A stretch of 64,000 nt of DNA from Madurella fahalii (GCA_029876055.1 CM056878.1:1736001-1800000); one strand, 5' to 3'. Shown: positions 1 to 11,997, numbered from the stretch's first letter. Program-made: numbers and translations. The notes: a model not told the origin generated them from the sequence alone.

Positions 1-505
1 CTTGTCCCTGAAGAGCCGGGCATGCCCAGCCCAGTCGACCGCAGAGTCTCCGCCCCCGTTTCTTAACCGATACGCCACAGCACCGAAGAGCATGAATTCG
101 GCTTCATTCATGGCCGCCACCACCGTCCTGCCAGCATTGAAGCTGCCCGGAAACACTTTCACAAGACGGTGCTTGCGCTCTTCGACGTCCTTCCACATGC
201 GGAGTCTCAACTTGCGGATCTCTGGAAGCAGTTTAATCACCGTTCTAGTTGGGTCATCTGGCGGCACTGGTTCGGCTGGGCATAACTAACTAACCTTGCT
301 TTCCTTTGGCAATGTCGTTCCCCATAATTACTGTTGCATCATCACGGAAGTAGCTCACCCACTCATCGATCGAGTCCGGCGTATCAGATACCGCGAAGAA
401 GTTGGTAATGAAACGCTTGACAGACGACTCCGTTGGAATATTATCTGGGTAGGCTGGCTCATAGCCTGACTCGCCGCCAGGCAGTGAGGTAGCATTCATC
501 ACCAT
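1..505 (-). CDS. NTF2/SnoaL-fold protein, 3' end cut by window edge
   Basis: ATG at 505. Exon 1 is 505-295 and exon 2 is 221-1, continuing off the left edge. The intron at 222-294 (73 nt) has donor GTTAGT and acceptor TTCCAG; a nearer acceptor at 258 would give an unusually short 37-nt intron. The spliced protein has the pattern of fungal SnoaL-like/NTF2-like proteins of about 150 residues: a helix with 'SVKRFITNFFAVSDTP', then 'WVSYFRDDATVIMG', then 'EIRKLRLRMWKDVEERKH' and a beta strand 'LVKVFPG'. Such proteins have a cone-shaped alpha+beta fold often used for small-molecule binding or catalysis, and the substrate here is unknown. About 144 residues are visible, so only a short C-terminus is probably missing. 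The fold assignment is good; the function is not known. Confidence 0.75.
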
Positions 506-1163
506 AGGGTGTAGAGCGTTGTCTTAGCTGTGCAAGTTGCTTCTTTGTTCAAGAAGTGGCTTCGTTTGAAGCCCTTCGGTGCTGGAGAAGTGGAAACGTA
601 TTTCAAGGGTCTTGGTTCCTGCTTTTGGAACTGATCATGCGTCCCGTTCCCTCAAAACAATTGGTTCTGACGGCTTTGCCAACTCAAACCATACGCAATT
701 ATTACGTTTGCTTGCTTGATGCAGGAACTGGGACGTTACTTCAGTAAAAGCTTAGCCTGCTGATACCCGGTTAGGACAATTGATGGGTCTTGGAAGATCA
801 TCCCCGTTGTCAATGTCCCCGTCTTTAAGGAACACTGTAAAACACTACTTCTCTCTTGCAGGTCGACCACCAGAAATTCGGGGCATAGTGCATGCAGTAA
901 GGTAGTACAGAACAGGAACGTCACTCTCCAGTTCGCCCAAGCTGAGTAACTCACTTAAAGATTCACTTACTGCTACATCACCAAACAGCCATCCCACGCA
1001 ACGCAAGATCGGTCTTGTACAATACCTGACCCGTGTGTCAAAGCCATGTAGAGAACAGTGTGATACCTGGGAAAAGCGTTCGCAAACCAGCGTCCAAAAA
1101 AGGCCCACCCGCCCTAACCAAAACTCCCCCTTACCCCCAACTCCCGCCTCAGGCCCGGGATTG
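506..1163. other. Intergenic, promoter side of the NTF2-like gene
   Basis: Between the 3' end of the ING/PHD gene and the start of the NTF2-like gene, both on the minus strand. Only short unsupported reading frames are visible. It should contain the NTF2-like promoter and the ING/PHD 3' UTR. Confidence 0.5.
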
Positions 1164-4107
1164 TCAAGCCTTGACACCCCGCGCACTAACTTCCCCTTTC
1201 TCGCCAATGTTCAGCAGGACCCTGCAGTCAGGACAATACCACTTTGTCGTGCGAGCCGGAATGTCCGAGAGCCCGACACACTCGAGATGGAACCACTCCT
1301 GCTTGCAATTCTGTATCCCAGTCAGCCATCACAGCCACAATAATTCCCCACCCCCTTTGTTTAGAAAAAGGAGAAAGATAATAGACGACAAAGAGTTGAG
1401 GAGAACTCACATCAACATTATCACACTGAATCATCGTCCCAAAACTGACCCGATTACACAAGCAATACCTCGGCTCATCCGGGTCAATCACGTTGCCCTC
1501 GTCGTCAACCTCCACCTCGAGTACGTCTCCGGCTGCCCCTTGTCCCATGGCTCCACCATTCCCAGCACCACCACCAGAACCACCAGCACCACCGGTTCCC
1601 GCTCCGGTTTTGTTATCTCTGATTTTGTTCCCGCCAGCCCTCTTCTTCCTCGGCGCCGCCTTCCTCATCCCCACCGCGCTGTTGCCCCCGCTGTTGGTGC
1701 GGCTGATGATCCCTGGTGCAGGCCTCTTAGTCCGCTTGCTGGGGGGCCGAGCGGCGGCTGCGGCTGCTGCGGCAGCGGCAGCTGCGGCGGCGCTACCACC
1801 AGCAGCACCGGCTGTACTGCTAGTACTAGAGGCAGCAGCGCCCTGTGCAGCCGCCGACATGGTGCCCGTAGTGGTGAAGGGAGAGGAAGAAGTGCCCGTG
1901 GCTGAAGACCCCTCCGTCATCCCCATTGTCGCCGCACGCTCCGGTGCAGGCGTGTTCCGGGCGGTACTAGCGCGCCGGGGACGGTCTGCGGCCAGAGACG
2001 GCTGGGCTGGTTCCTGGCTCGTGGCCTTGCCGCGGGATGCGGGACGGCGGGTGGTCACGGTGGTCGTAATGGAGGAAGGAGGCGGGGCGGTGGTTGGAGG
2101 TGCGGTGATCGCTGCCGCTGCTGATGTTGATGGAGCGTCAGGATCGGGTTTGGGGGTTATATCGGGGCTTGTTGAGCGGGAAGAAAGTGCAGCAGTGGCT
2201 GGCGGGGCTGTTGTTTGTTGCTGCTGCTGCTGCTGTTGTTGCTGTTGAGTGCGAGCCGCCTGAGACATGCGGGTTTCCCTGGCCGGAGGGAGTATGGGCG
2301 TTATCGACTTCTTTGGCGAGAGAACAGGAGGAGGGATCGGTGTTTCGGTAGCTGGAAGCTTGACAGGCGCGAGATTGTTCGCTGCGCCGGCGATGCTGCT
2401 GGCCGGCGAGGTTGCTGACGCCACCGACGTGGCCGACTTCGCCGTGATAGACTGGTCCTGGCCGTGTATCGGCAGAGGAATCGGCGTGGTAGAGTGAATG
2501 ATGCCGGCAGTTGACGCGCGCTGAGGGTGTGGCGCCGGAGTCTCTTGAGAAGGCACTTGCGAAGCGCCCGGGGTAAGGAGCGGGGGTGGGACAGGCGTCT
2601 CTGTTTTTGTCCGTTTGAACTGAGGCCTCTGCGGTTGACCCGCAGCCCCTTCCGGCTTCTCAGCGTCGGCGTCGGGAACTGAATCTCTCTTGCGCTTCTT
2701 CTGGGCTTTCGCCTTCCCGGCCGCCTTCCCGGATTGGTCCTGGACGTTGGGCGGAGGGGCGTCAGACATGAGAGTTTTGGCAATGGCGTCGAACCTCCGA
2801 GCAGATTCCTCGGCCTCCTCAGCAGCCATCTTGGCCAGCAACTCCCGTTTGAGTTTCTTAGCTTCGTTCAGCTTCATTCCGCGATTGCTGAGGTTCTTCT
2901 CGTCTGACGTTAGGGCCTCCAGTGTCAGCGCTCCAAGAGGCATCCGTTTCTCGCCCGTGTCTGGATCAAGGGTTGGTACCGGCATCTTGCCCTCAAAGAC
3001 TCTCCCTTCCTCTTCGGCTTTCTGTTTTGCTGCTTTGAAGGCCTCCACTCCCCGTCCCAACGCGCTCAGCTCCCGTGCCACCATGGTATCACTAGGTGTC
3101 CAAGCGGCGTTTTTCTTCATACGTTTCCTGAGCCTAGCAAGTTCGTATGGAGTAAGCTGGCCCCAAGGGGCATCCGAGCTTCCAATCACAGCATTCTCTG
3201 GCGGAGGAGCCAGCTGTGCCATGGCAGCGCTTGTTGATAACCCAGCTCCCGGGAGGTTCGGCGGCGGGACAGATGTCCTCGGGCGTGGTGCCCTTCCCGT
3301 CTTCGGAGTCCTCGACACCTTGACCACCTTGATGCGCGCCTGGGGTGCCGGCGTGAGCCGGTTGGACAGTCCCTCGTCGTCGTCATCTTCCTCGTCGGAA
3401 CTGCTGTCGGTACCTGTCATGTATGCGTCGTAATTCAGCTCGTAGGGGGCGAGTACTTCTCCGGGGACTGTTATTCTCGGTACTGGTGGCCTTCGGGGTT
3501 TTTGACCGTCCACGCGCAGGGTAATCTTTGGCGCCCGCGACACCTGGGGCGACTTGGTCGTGACAGGGCTCTTCTGCTCCTCTGCCGTGGGGTAGTTCTC
3601 CAGCATCGTCTCGAGTTTGGCCAGTATGGTCTTGGCGCGGGTATAGTGACGGTTGACGTTCTCGGCCATGCGCTGAGCCTCGGCAAGCGAGTAGACGCGC
3701 GAGTTCAGCGCTTGTTGCAGGTTCTCCGAGATCTGCGCCCGCAACTCCACGGGGCCGATCCTCTCGGCTGCGGGCAGGTTGGGGAGCTGACCCCAGAGGG
3801 TGGTGAGTTCGTGAACTTTGGCTGATGCATCGATGTATGTCTGGTCGAGTTTGCCGATCAGGGTGAGGGAACGCGTCATATCGGCGGGTAGGTATTCGGT
3901 GAAGTCAAGGAAGTCGGAAACGGTGGCCTGCGCGTCGGGGTCGGCGCGCATGTCAAGCGGGTTGAGGGGGTTGTTGATGGATCCGATCGACTGGATGGCC
4001 TGCTCAATCGAGGGCGCGGTCTGGCGAGGCGAGATGGCCTCGTCCATGTCGGGGCGGACAATTTCTGCCGACGCCATCTTTGTTGCCCACGCCGGTTCTC
4101 GGCTCAT
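1164..4107 (-). CDS. ING-family PHD-finger chromatin protein
   Basis: ATG at 4107 (MSREPAW). The frame is open further upstream only from a GTG, so this is the first ATG. Exon 1 is 4107-1411 and exon 2 is 1310-1164, with intron 1311-1410 (donor GTGAGT) inside the PHD finger. An N-terminal ING helical region covers roughly residues 40-170 ('YLPADMTRSLTLIGKLDQTY' and a later coiled segment). It is followed by a very long disordered middle with poly-Q, poly-A and basic patches. A C-terminal PHD has Cys4-His-Cys3 spacing: 'YCLCN', 'MIQCDN', then after splicing 'NCKQEWFHLECVG' and 'WYCPDC'. ING proteins read H3K4me3 through the PHD and sit in histone acetyltransferase (Yng2) or Rpd3L deacetylase (Pho23) complexes. 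Which paralogue this is cannot be told. At about 947 residues it is far longer than the yeast proteins because of the low-complexity middle. Confidence 0.93.
1750..1791 (-). repeat. GCN repeat coding 14 consecutive alanines
   Basis: An imperfect alanine-codon run inside the disordered middle of the ING/PHD protein. Mixed GCC, GCT and GCA codons suggest an old, stabilised tract. Confidence 0.9.
2215..2247 (-). repeat. CAR repeat coding 11 glutamines
   Basis: Eleven CAG/CAA codons in the ING/PHD gene, with a core of five pure CAG units. A likely length-polymorphic microsatellite. Confidence 0.9.
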
Positions 4108-5297
4108 CCGCGTTTGGCCGGGGTCACGTTGCGAATCCGTCCTTCTCAGCACAATCTGCTAATGGATAACGGCAGAAGCCTGGGCCATAGGGGCAGCACA
4201 GTTGCAGTTCGGATTGCTGGTGGCGTGTGTGGACGCTGCGGATGATGGCGGGACAGCACCGCGTTGAAGATGGAGCTTCGAGCCCGTGCCAAAGCTTGAT
4301 CGGCAGGCAGATGGAACCACGACCGTGCACCCCCGCGCACGGAAGCATGGCGCAGCTGCATACATGCGCTAAGCTTGATTAGGGTTGCTGGTGGATTCCG
4401 TTTCGGGAGTTACTAACAATCCTCTTCACCCAAGCCGGGTCCAATCAGAGCTGCTGCAGAGCTACTCCACTGATCGGTCGCTGCCAGCGTTTCGTACTCC
4501 ATCGGGACAACCCCCCTTTCCCCTTTCACTCACCGCGCTGCATCCTCAAGGTAGACACTGTCGATCGGTGGGGAGTCAGTCAACTACCGTACCCGAGGCT
4601 TAGCGTGCACGTACATGTATATCTTACCCAAAAGTTCATCCGACGAGGAGATCTCCAGCCTCAGCACAGACTCGTTTTGAACACGTCAGGACAAGCATCA
4701 ACAGGCAGCAAGCGGGACCTTGGAAATTAGATGGATGAGAGGCAACCCAACGTTCCCGCGATTATAGCCATCTGTCTATCTATCAAGTCTTCGATCACGG
4801 CCATGGCCCCGGTCAAGGACGTAGTGCGAAATCTAGCTAAGCTGGCAGGAAACCTGAAAAGCAACCAATCAACAAGTACAAGGCAGCGAGCCTATTCTGT
4901 AGCTTCCCAAGTTATTGTAACGGCCGGTCCGTCGTAAAATCATGCCAAAACTGATGGGGAAAGGGAAAAAAAAAAAAAAAAAACGACCAGATATGCAAAA
5001 TCGACCCCGTCGTGTGATTGGGGAAGGAATGGAAGAAGAGAAAGGTAAAGGAAAAGAAGGAAAGAAAGAGAAAAGAAAAAAACATCATGCCAGACCATGC
5101 GTAAGTTGGTGGTATACATGCTCCAATCCAACAACCGAACCCATTCCATCCGATTCATCGTCATAACCATGAAAGCCAGCGCAGGAAAAAAAACAACCCA
5201 ATTACCAAAAAGGAAAAGGAAAGAGAACTCTAGAATCAGACCTCGACCTCATGTCCCGACGACACAACAAGACCACTGAGTGCTGAAAAGTCCCCCT
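4108..5297. other. Intergenic: ING/PHD promoter and bactofilin-like 3' UTR
   Basis: No supported gene. It contains an A homopolymer around 4966-4982 followed by purine-rich sequence to about 5090. The stretch separates two minus-strand genes, so the ING/PHD promoter should lie in the lower-coordinate part. Confidence 0.5.
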
Positions 5298-6341
5298 TCA
5301 CCGCACATAGTTATTCCGCTGAACCAGCTTCGCACCATGTACTGTCTCGCCCTGCTCGGTCTCATACCAAGACTGGTCGCCAACAGTGGTGAGAGATGCA
5401 TAAGCCGTGAGCGTCTTGCATTTACTGCGTTGGGTCCGGGTCAGCGATGTCGTTCTTCCAAGTCAGGTGCCAGGCAATATCAAAAGAGAAACTTACAGAT
5501 ACCCGTTGATGGTCAGGTTGCCCCAGACTTCCAGATCCCCTTGTACCTCGAGCGTGCCGTTGATCTTTAGCTTGCCAAAGATCTTGACTTTGTCCCTATA
5601 CAAAAGAAAAAAGAAATAAAGTCAGCAACTTTTCCTTCTCCCACATCCTGTATGTGACCAAGCAGGGGAGGAAGAGATCAAAACTCACATGCAGAGCACA
5701 CTCCCGTTGACCTTGACGTTGCCAAACGACTTGAGCTTGCCACTACCACCCGAGCCACAACCGTTAGCCTTTCTCTTATTCCGACCCGAAGAGTCGAAAA
5801 GAGGGGGGGTTGGGGAGAAGGAAACAAACCTGCAAGTCAGATTGCCGCTGACGCCGATATCCCCGTATGCCTCAACCCGGTCCCGCACCGCAAAGTCCCC
5901 CGTGAAAGTGATCGACGCCATCGACTTGACCGACCCGTCCACCTCCATCGGCCCGCGCAGGTCGATCGAGTTGTCCGACTTGATGCTCTTCTTCTTCTTG
6001 ACCGAGCCGCTGGACGAAGAAGAAGCTTGCTGGCCCGACGACGACGAGCCGGCTGTGGTGCTGGTGTATCCCATCATCATGGGCTGGTCAAAGGACATGA
6101 TTTGTTCGTACTCGTACATGGTCGTGGTTGGGGTTGTCGTGGAAGGATGGGGAGACGTGGCGGAGGTTGTGGTTGGTGTTGGTGTTGGTGTGGTTGATGA
6201 AGAGGTAGTTGTCGTAATGGGGGTAGTGGCAGGTGTAGTTGCTGTCGATGTCGATGGTGTATCTTCCGTGGTCAAGGCCGCAGGCTGTGGGCTCCTTTTC
6301 ATGTCTTTTGGACTCGAGACTCGGGGCTCCCAAGGTGACAT
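5298..6341 (-). CDS. Bactofilin-like beta-helix protein
   Basis: ATG at 6341. Exons are 6341-5830, 5742-5689, 5595-5497 and 5424-5298; introns are 87, 93 and 72 nt. The protein is 263 residues. The first ~120 residues are Ser/Thr/Pro-rich and disordered, ending in a basic patch 'VKKKKSIK'. The rest is a short-period repeat of hydrophobic strands separated by glycine turns: 'IDLRGPMEVDGSV', 'ITFTGDF', 'AYGDIGVSGNL', 'SFGNVKVNGSV', 'KIFGKLKINGTLEVQGDL', 'EVWGNLTINGYL'. This is the pattern of right-handed beta-helices of the polymer-forming bactofilin type. Bacterial bactofilins form non-polar membrane-associated filaments; a fungal role is not known. The repeat register continues cleanly across all three splice junctions, which supports the introns. 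Intron 1 has no stop in frame and could be retained. The family-level fold call is good, but homology versus convergence is untested. Confidence 0.75.
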
Positions 6342-8014
6342 CAACGACTTGATCTAGCAGCACGATGACTCCTCCAAGGCATCTCCGTCATGCTTGATGC
6401 GCCCGCCAACACAGGAGGATAGTCAAAAAAGAGAATGAGGCTTTGCGATGAGTAAGGTATTGCTGAGGGTCGTATTCGAGGCTCGGAAGGGCGATGTTCG
6501 GGAAGCTATATAGAAAGCGGCAACCTCTCGAGGTGATGACCACACAAGCCCGAGATACAAGCCCCGGGAGTGCTCGTAAAGGTGTAGGCCAAGGTGTAGG
6601 GCAGGCTTCTACCCTATACCCCCCCCCCCCCCCCACCTCCCTCCCAAGATAATCTTCAACGGTCTTTGAAGCCACCCCGAGACCCGGGACCCTGTCAATA
6701 ACCGTTGACAGACCACCAGGCCGGGACCGACCCTGGTTTCTGCCTGTGGGCACTGACCGAAAGACTCCACGGGAGCCCCGTCCGGAGACAGCTATGAGTC
6801 GTTCCTCGCTTGTCATTACCACTTCCTTGCCCTAGTTTATGAGCAACGGCTTCTTGAGTTAACGGGAGAGGCGCGATCACGCGGCTCACAGCCCTCCATC
6901 CGAAGCGATATGTAACCTCCTCCCTCCCCCCCCCACCCCCCCCTTCACATGGGTGACCCCCTCGTTGCCCGTTCAAGCCCCGGATCGGAGAAAGAAAGAG
7001 GGCATATCCCAGCTCCGTTTTCTTTTTGGTGCCATGGCGGTGGGAAGCGACTTAGACGCTGATAGCAGAGCGCGTGCTCTTGGCATTTGGAGACAGACCA
7101 TGACACGCGATTGGCCGGTTGGGCGACCAGGGGAAGAGGCGCAGCGTATTGCTATTAAATGTTCTGCTCAATACAGACGCAGCAAACAAGCGACCGACTG
7201 CCGCAGCCGCTCGATAGTATCCGAAAGCGTTATTTCGCGCCATCCTCTTGCAAGAGAAACTGTCCAGAAAGGAGAGGCCGCCGAACCGTTTCCGTCTGTA
7301 GGGCAACGGCGTCCGGCCCTGGCACGAAATGAGGCGCCGATTGTCGCCCTGCCATTCGCCGATCCGGCCGGTGCTGCCCGCTAAAAATAAGGCGCAGTGC
7401 GGCTGAAAGAAGCTAATAAGTCGCTCCGCTGCTTGTGGCTCCGTTTGCCACGCCCACCCACCGTTTTTCCGCTCTCGCGACCATTGCTGAATCGGAAACC
7501 GTTCTCTTACCCCCGCCAGGCCCGGAAAGCCTTACCTTGCCCATTAGGGCCATATTCGGCGTTCAGCTGGTGTCTTGGCTTGGGGTCGCTACCTGATCTA
7601 TGGGCTGCCGTCCTTGCCGCAGAGGCACGCCATGTGTGCCGGAACATTGCCAGTCGTGAAGGTATGCCAGCCAGCCGCTTGTGCAGCCGCCGATGCTTTC
7701 AGCAGCCGCTCTTGGGTTTCACGAGCACGTCTGCGACCACTACGATACCACCGATTCAAGCTATCACTGCTACCTCCACGTGTTCGGATGGACGATCGAA
7801 ATGGGTGCCTGTTAATATGGATACCCGGCCCATGCGAGATCCGATGGCCAAGGGGTTTCAACGTGCCTGAATCTCGCATTTGCATGGCCACCCACGCGTC
7901 ACCCGGCCGTCAACTAATCCGCCGGTGCCTTACATCGACGTGAACGCGTCGTCCCCGTGAGTGTCACCCGGCAGCCTCCGAGACACACGCAGGCAGCTGC
8001 TAGGACCGGGTGTC
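6342..8014. other. Intergenic with C homopolymers
   Basis: No supported gene in about 1.7 kb. Two long C runs lie near 6620-6637 and 6926-6943. The bactofilin-like promoter should be at the low-coordinate end and the 3' UTR of the membrane protein at the other. Confidence 0.45.
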
Positions 8015-9286
8015 TCATGCGCTCCCTACGTATCTCAACGAGAGCCCAGTCACGAGGGCGGCGATGACCCATATGCTGGCGTACACCGCGGCGCCGTACG
8101 GCTCGACACCCTTGATTACCATTGACGTGTTCAGGAATGTACCGACAGCAGTGAACAACATGGCGACGGCTGTCCGCCGGACCGACACCTTAGTCTGAGT
8201 TGTGTAGCCCCACAAGTTCCACGCCACCGTCTGCCCGAGGGTGGCGTTGACGGGATCGAATTCAGCGTTCTTTTGGTCCTGCTGAGTCCGCCCCGTCGTG
8301 ACCAGTGGTGTGAAGATGAACGCCCGCGCTGCCAGTCCGAACAACAGGCTGAGCACCTGGCTCGTCGCGTGGCCGAAGCCGAACAGGGTAGCATCTGCTG
8401 CAGGTCGGATGGTAGGGATGCCGTCAAAGTAGAGTACCAATGCGTCGGGAAGGAAACTGCGGCTTGCCAGGAAGAGGGTGACACCGTAGACGAGCGCCGC
8501 CTGGAGGGAGGTAAGCAATTGGATTCCCCTGTCGACGACGATCTCCCGGTTTGTGACGTCCGGAGCGGCTGAGTGCGCGCCAGAGAGCCGGCGCAAGAGG
8601 AGGAACGGCAGGAACGCTGATACGATATCGACGCCGAGGTAAGCGCCGGCGGTCAAAGCACGAATGTCGTAAAATACAGAGACGAGAAGTGTCTAGCCAA
8701 AGAGGGTCAGCGGGCTGCGCCCTGCCATGTGTAGGAGAAATCCCCGTGTGGATGCGGCGTTTGCGGCCCTGCGCGGGGAAGGCTCAAAGGGGGGTACTTA
8801 CTGTAGGGCCATGCGAGAGAAGGGCGAGGGCTGCAAGATCGTAGCCGTCGTAGTCACCGAACCAGCCCAGGGCCAGCCCGAATCTGCCATGCCAGCGAAG
8901 GTTAGCGTCCCAGAGCTGAAGGTCAGCCCTCCTCAGCCCTAAGCGAGAAAGGAGGGCGCGATAATGGATCGAGCACCGGCAGACACATACAGTCTCCATG
9001 CGGCCAGGACTGCCGCCTCAGTCCTCGAATCTGTGGGCCTCGCAATGCTTGCCAGCTCATTCCGAGTCCAGTAAGCCAGGAACGATTGCCCGAGCGAGGA
9101 GAGCGCGAAGCTCAGGATGATCACCAACGCAAACCGGGCGGGGCCGGGCAACCGGGCGCGTCTCGACAGTGACGTCTTGGCTCCCGAAGACTCGGCGCGC
9201 CCGGCCGGAGTTGCAGGGGCAGGCAATGCAACTGCGGCACCAACAGCGGTGAGATCCTCAGCCGCCGCCTCTTTTACTCGGCCCAT
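8015..9286 (-). CDS. Multi-pass integral membrane protein
   Basis: ATG at 9286 (MGRVKEAAAED); the frame upstream is open only from a TTG. Exons are 9286-8991, 8931-8802 and 8692-8015, with introns at 8932-8990 and 8693-8801. The spliced product has 367 residues. A disordered, Ala/Pro-rich N-terminus of ~50 residues is followed by about six or seven hydrophobic helices, including 'ALVIILSFALSS', 'AYLGVDIVSAFLPFLLL', 'LQAALVYGVTLFLA', 'VLSLLFGLAARAF' and 'VYASIWVIAALVTGL'. A polar segment between helix 1 and the next contains 'FGDYDGYDLAALALLSHGP', which looks conserved in style. I do not recognise a named family. The acceptor of intron 1 was chosen because the nearer one gives an immediate stop. 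Confidence 0.78.
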
Positions 9287-9401
9287 CACGGGTGGGATGG
9301 TGAGGAAAACAAACAATTGGAACCGAAAGCAAGCCCAAGCGCCACAAAGTCGTGTTGCACCGGGCGATCGGGGTTAAGAGATCTGGGGTGGCTTAGAGCA
9401 A

Positions 9402-9445
<44 letters not shown>

Positions 9446-10370
9446 GACGATGCGAGCGGGAGGATGAGAGCCTCGTCTCCGACGTGGTGTTGAAGATGAG
9501 ATTGGACGGTGAGAGAATCCGTTTGGAGATTGAGCTGAGGTAAAACGTGTGGGGGGAAATTGGGCCCACACGGACGCTCAGTGGAGCAGTGACGTCTTTG
9601 TTCGCTTCATCGAGCGCTTCGTTTCCCCTCAGCGCCTGGCCTCCCGTGTGCCTTGTATGTAATTACGGTTCGACCGCTGGCCGTCGAGTCAGTAGTCGCC
9701 TTTGCTGCCCAAGCCATACCGAGCAAACAGACACCAGACAACCCCAAGCTTTAAGCACCAGACATGGTGATGCGGAAATCCGAGATATCAATGATTTTCA
9801 CTTCATACAGTACTCAAGCTCCGCTAGCTGAAAGTACTGTGCAACATCCGCAAAACCGCCTCCTTTGGTTGGGGATCTCCAAATCTGGAAGCGTTGGACA
9901 TACCACACCCCGCAATCGGTAAGTCGATTTTGGTTCCTGTGTTCCCGCCCTTCGCCAACCGCACAGACAAGGTATTATTACAAAGTGCTTCCCTCGAGCC
10001 ATGTATTGTGGGTATGTCTTCCATTTATTTGGGACTTTGGTTGCGGGAGCAAAACGACGGACCGGCAATGTCCTAAGCTGTTGCCTTTTCGAGCTCCCAT
10101 CAGTGCCAGAAGTCCGTGGTCATCACTCAACGCTCGCACACGACCCTCACTTTAACCTCGTGGAGCTGGTCGCCTCCTCGATCCCATGCGACGGCTCACG
10201 ACGCTCTCCACTCTTCGGTGCTAAGGGCCGTCGGCGGAGCGACCTCATTTACACGCTTACAGTATAAGTATACAAAAGAAAATAGCATCCGTCGTCCATG
10301 TCATAAATCCCGGCGACCGTCGCTTGCCTTCGTCGCGTCGAGCTCGAGAAAGTTCAAACACGCCGACAAC
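9287..10370. other. Intergenic: membrane-protein promoter and C2H2-factor 3' UTR
   Basis: No supported coding sequence. Apart from the GA microsatellite, I see nothing distinctive. Confidence 0.45.
9405..9442. repeat. (GA)19 microsatellite
   Basis: Nineteen uninterrupted GA units about 120 bp upstream of the membrane-protein ATG, so in its promoter or 5' UTR. Confidence 0.95.
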
Positions 10371-11997
10371 TTATTCCTCCATTCTCCCAAAGACGCCGTC
10401 GTCGTCTTCGTCGCTTCGCGCCCGGGACCGCATGTCTTCGTCGTCGTCGTCGTCCATGACGCTTTCGCTGCTCTCCTCCATCTTCGCGTCGGCCTTCCGC
10501 AGCTCGCCGCGCGTGAAACTTTCGGGTGCACCGCTGGGGTAGCTGTTGATGAAGCTTGTGCCTGACAACATCCCCTGATCGAGATACTGGGCGGGAAGAG
10601 GCGGAACTGGGGGAGCATCGATCGGGAGGTGGACAGCTCGGGAACCCCCATTGCTCCCGAAGCTGCAGCTGAGCAACTCGACCGCCGCGGCGAGCTCGCG
10701 GTCATCCTGCCCTGTCGCGTTCCTTCCGGACGATGTCGGTCTCTGGTCTTGGCTTAGTTGCCGGAAGTGGCCAAAGCCCGAAACGCTTGGCATGCTCCCG
10801 GCTGCTGAGGAAGCATAAGGCGCAGTCTGGTACGACCGCGAGAAGGTGTTGCTGCCGGTATGTCTGGGGCCAAAGCTCCGGTAAGACGCATTGGTGGCGT
10901 TGGTGGCATCCAAATGCGGCGGCGGTGTGGTGTCAGCCGAGCTGTGGTCCTGCTGTTCCGAGTAGCCGCTCGCCAAGGGGGATGCTGAATCTCGGTCGCT
11001 ATGAAAGTCTCGGGCTGAGTCCGGTGGGGTGGCGGCGGCGGCGGCGGAGGCGGCGGCAGTGTTATTGCTTGCGCTATTGTTCATGGCGACCAGGACCGAG
11101 GCAGCCTCCAGGAGCTGGACTTGCTGGTGCTTGGAAATCAAGAGCTTGGAAGTGTAAGACCATTCGGGAGTGTGCTCCCACCTGACGGGCAGACAAGTCA
11201 ACACAAGTGTCTTCAAACAACACAGTCGAGGATCCACAGCCGGTACGGGGTTTCCAACTCCGCGCTCAGAGACCACGTGGTGGGAGAGGGTAGGGAAAGG
11301 AAAATGGGCACAAACAAATGCTTGCTCAAGCAGCTGCTATGCTTGTATCCCTTCCCGCACTTCTCGCAGCGAAGTTCCGGGCGGTTGCTCTTCCGACCCC
11401 CTTCCTTGACAAGAGGCTGGCCATCGCTGGCTCTTCTCAGGCGGGCCTTTTGGAAGGCCGACTCTGCGTCATCCCCAGACATGTCGTTGAGCTCGTCGTC
11501 GATTGCGCTGTCTTGTGCACCGCCCGTTCCGGCTGCCGTCGTGAACTTGCGAGTCGGGAGACTAGCGGGTGGAGACGGGAGGCTACCGACAACCGCCGAT
11601 CGGGAGAGGCCATTCTTAGACAGCGTATTCCGGCGCGAGTTAACGGCAATGGGGAGTGGCGTGGGCATGTCGCCGGATTCCTGGAGGGCGGCGGCCACGG
11701 CTGCCACATTGGCTCCTGTATTCGTCATGCTCTTGCGGCGAGTGACGCGGTGGGTGCCATTGAGGGCGCTGCCGATGATTGAGTGCGAGTTATTGCGGGA
11801 GTGGGTTTGTCGGCTAAGGGAAAGGCCACCGGTTATGGAATTGGAGGACATGGACGGCCGGTGGCTGAGCGGTCGCGAGGTTTGTTGCGTTTCCTGAGAG
11901 CGGAGGCAGATGGTCAGTACTGCTTGCTCCGCGCAACGGAGAGGCCGGGCTCGCAACGGGCGTCAGCCGGTCTGGAATCTACCTTGGAAGAGGCCAT
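10371..11997 (-). CDS. Single C2H2 zinc-finger transcription factor
   Basis: Exons are 11997-11983, 11893-11316 and 11181-10371; introns are 11894-11982 and 11182-11315. The five-codon first exon (MASSK) is inferred: it gives an ATG, a GTAGAT donor, a CTCTCAG acceptor and an intact frame. An alternative start is the ATG at 11851. The spliced length is 467 residues. The N-terminal part is Ser/Arg-rich ('QTHSRNNSHS', 'HRVTRRKSMTNT'). The only finger is C-x2-C-x12-H-x3-H ('CEKCGKGYKH' ... 'HLWEHTPEW'), with intron 2 falling between the L and W of the finger helix. After it come 'LISKHQQVQLLEAASVLVAM', a long Ser/Ala-rich region and an acidic C-terminus containing 'MDDDDDEDM'. It is presumably a nuclear DNA-binding regulator. 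The target genes are unknown and I cannot give it a reliable gene name. Confidence 0.88.

Noticed and set aside
258..294. 37-nt intron in the NTF2-like gene
   Set aside because: Too short for this genome; the acceptor at 222 keeps the frame and gives a more typical 73-nt intron and family-like sequence.
1493..2248. 251-codon plus-strand frame with Ala and Cys runs
   Set aside because: Antisense to the ING/PHD gene; its runs are the complement of the poly-Ala and poly-Gln codons.
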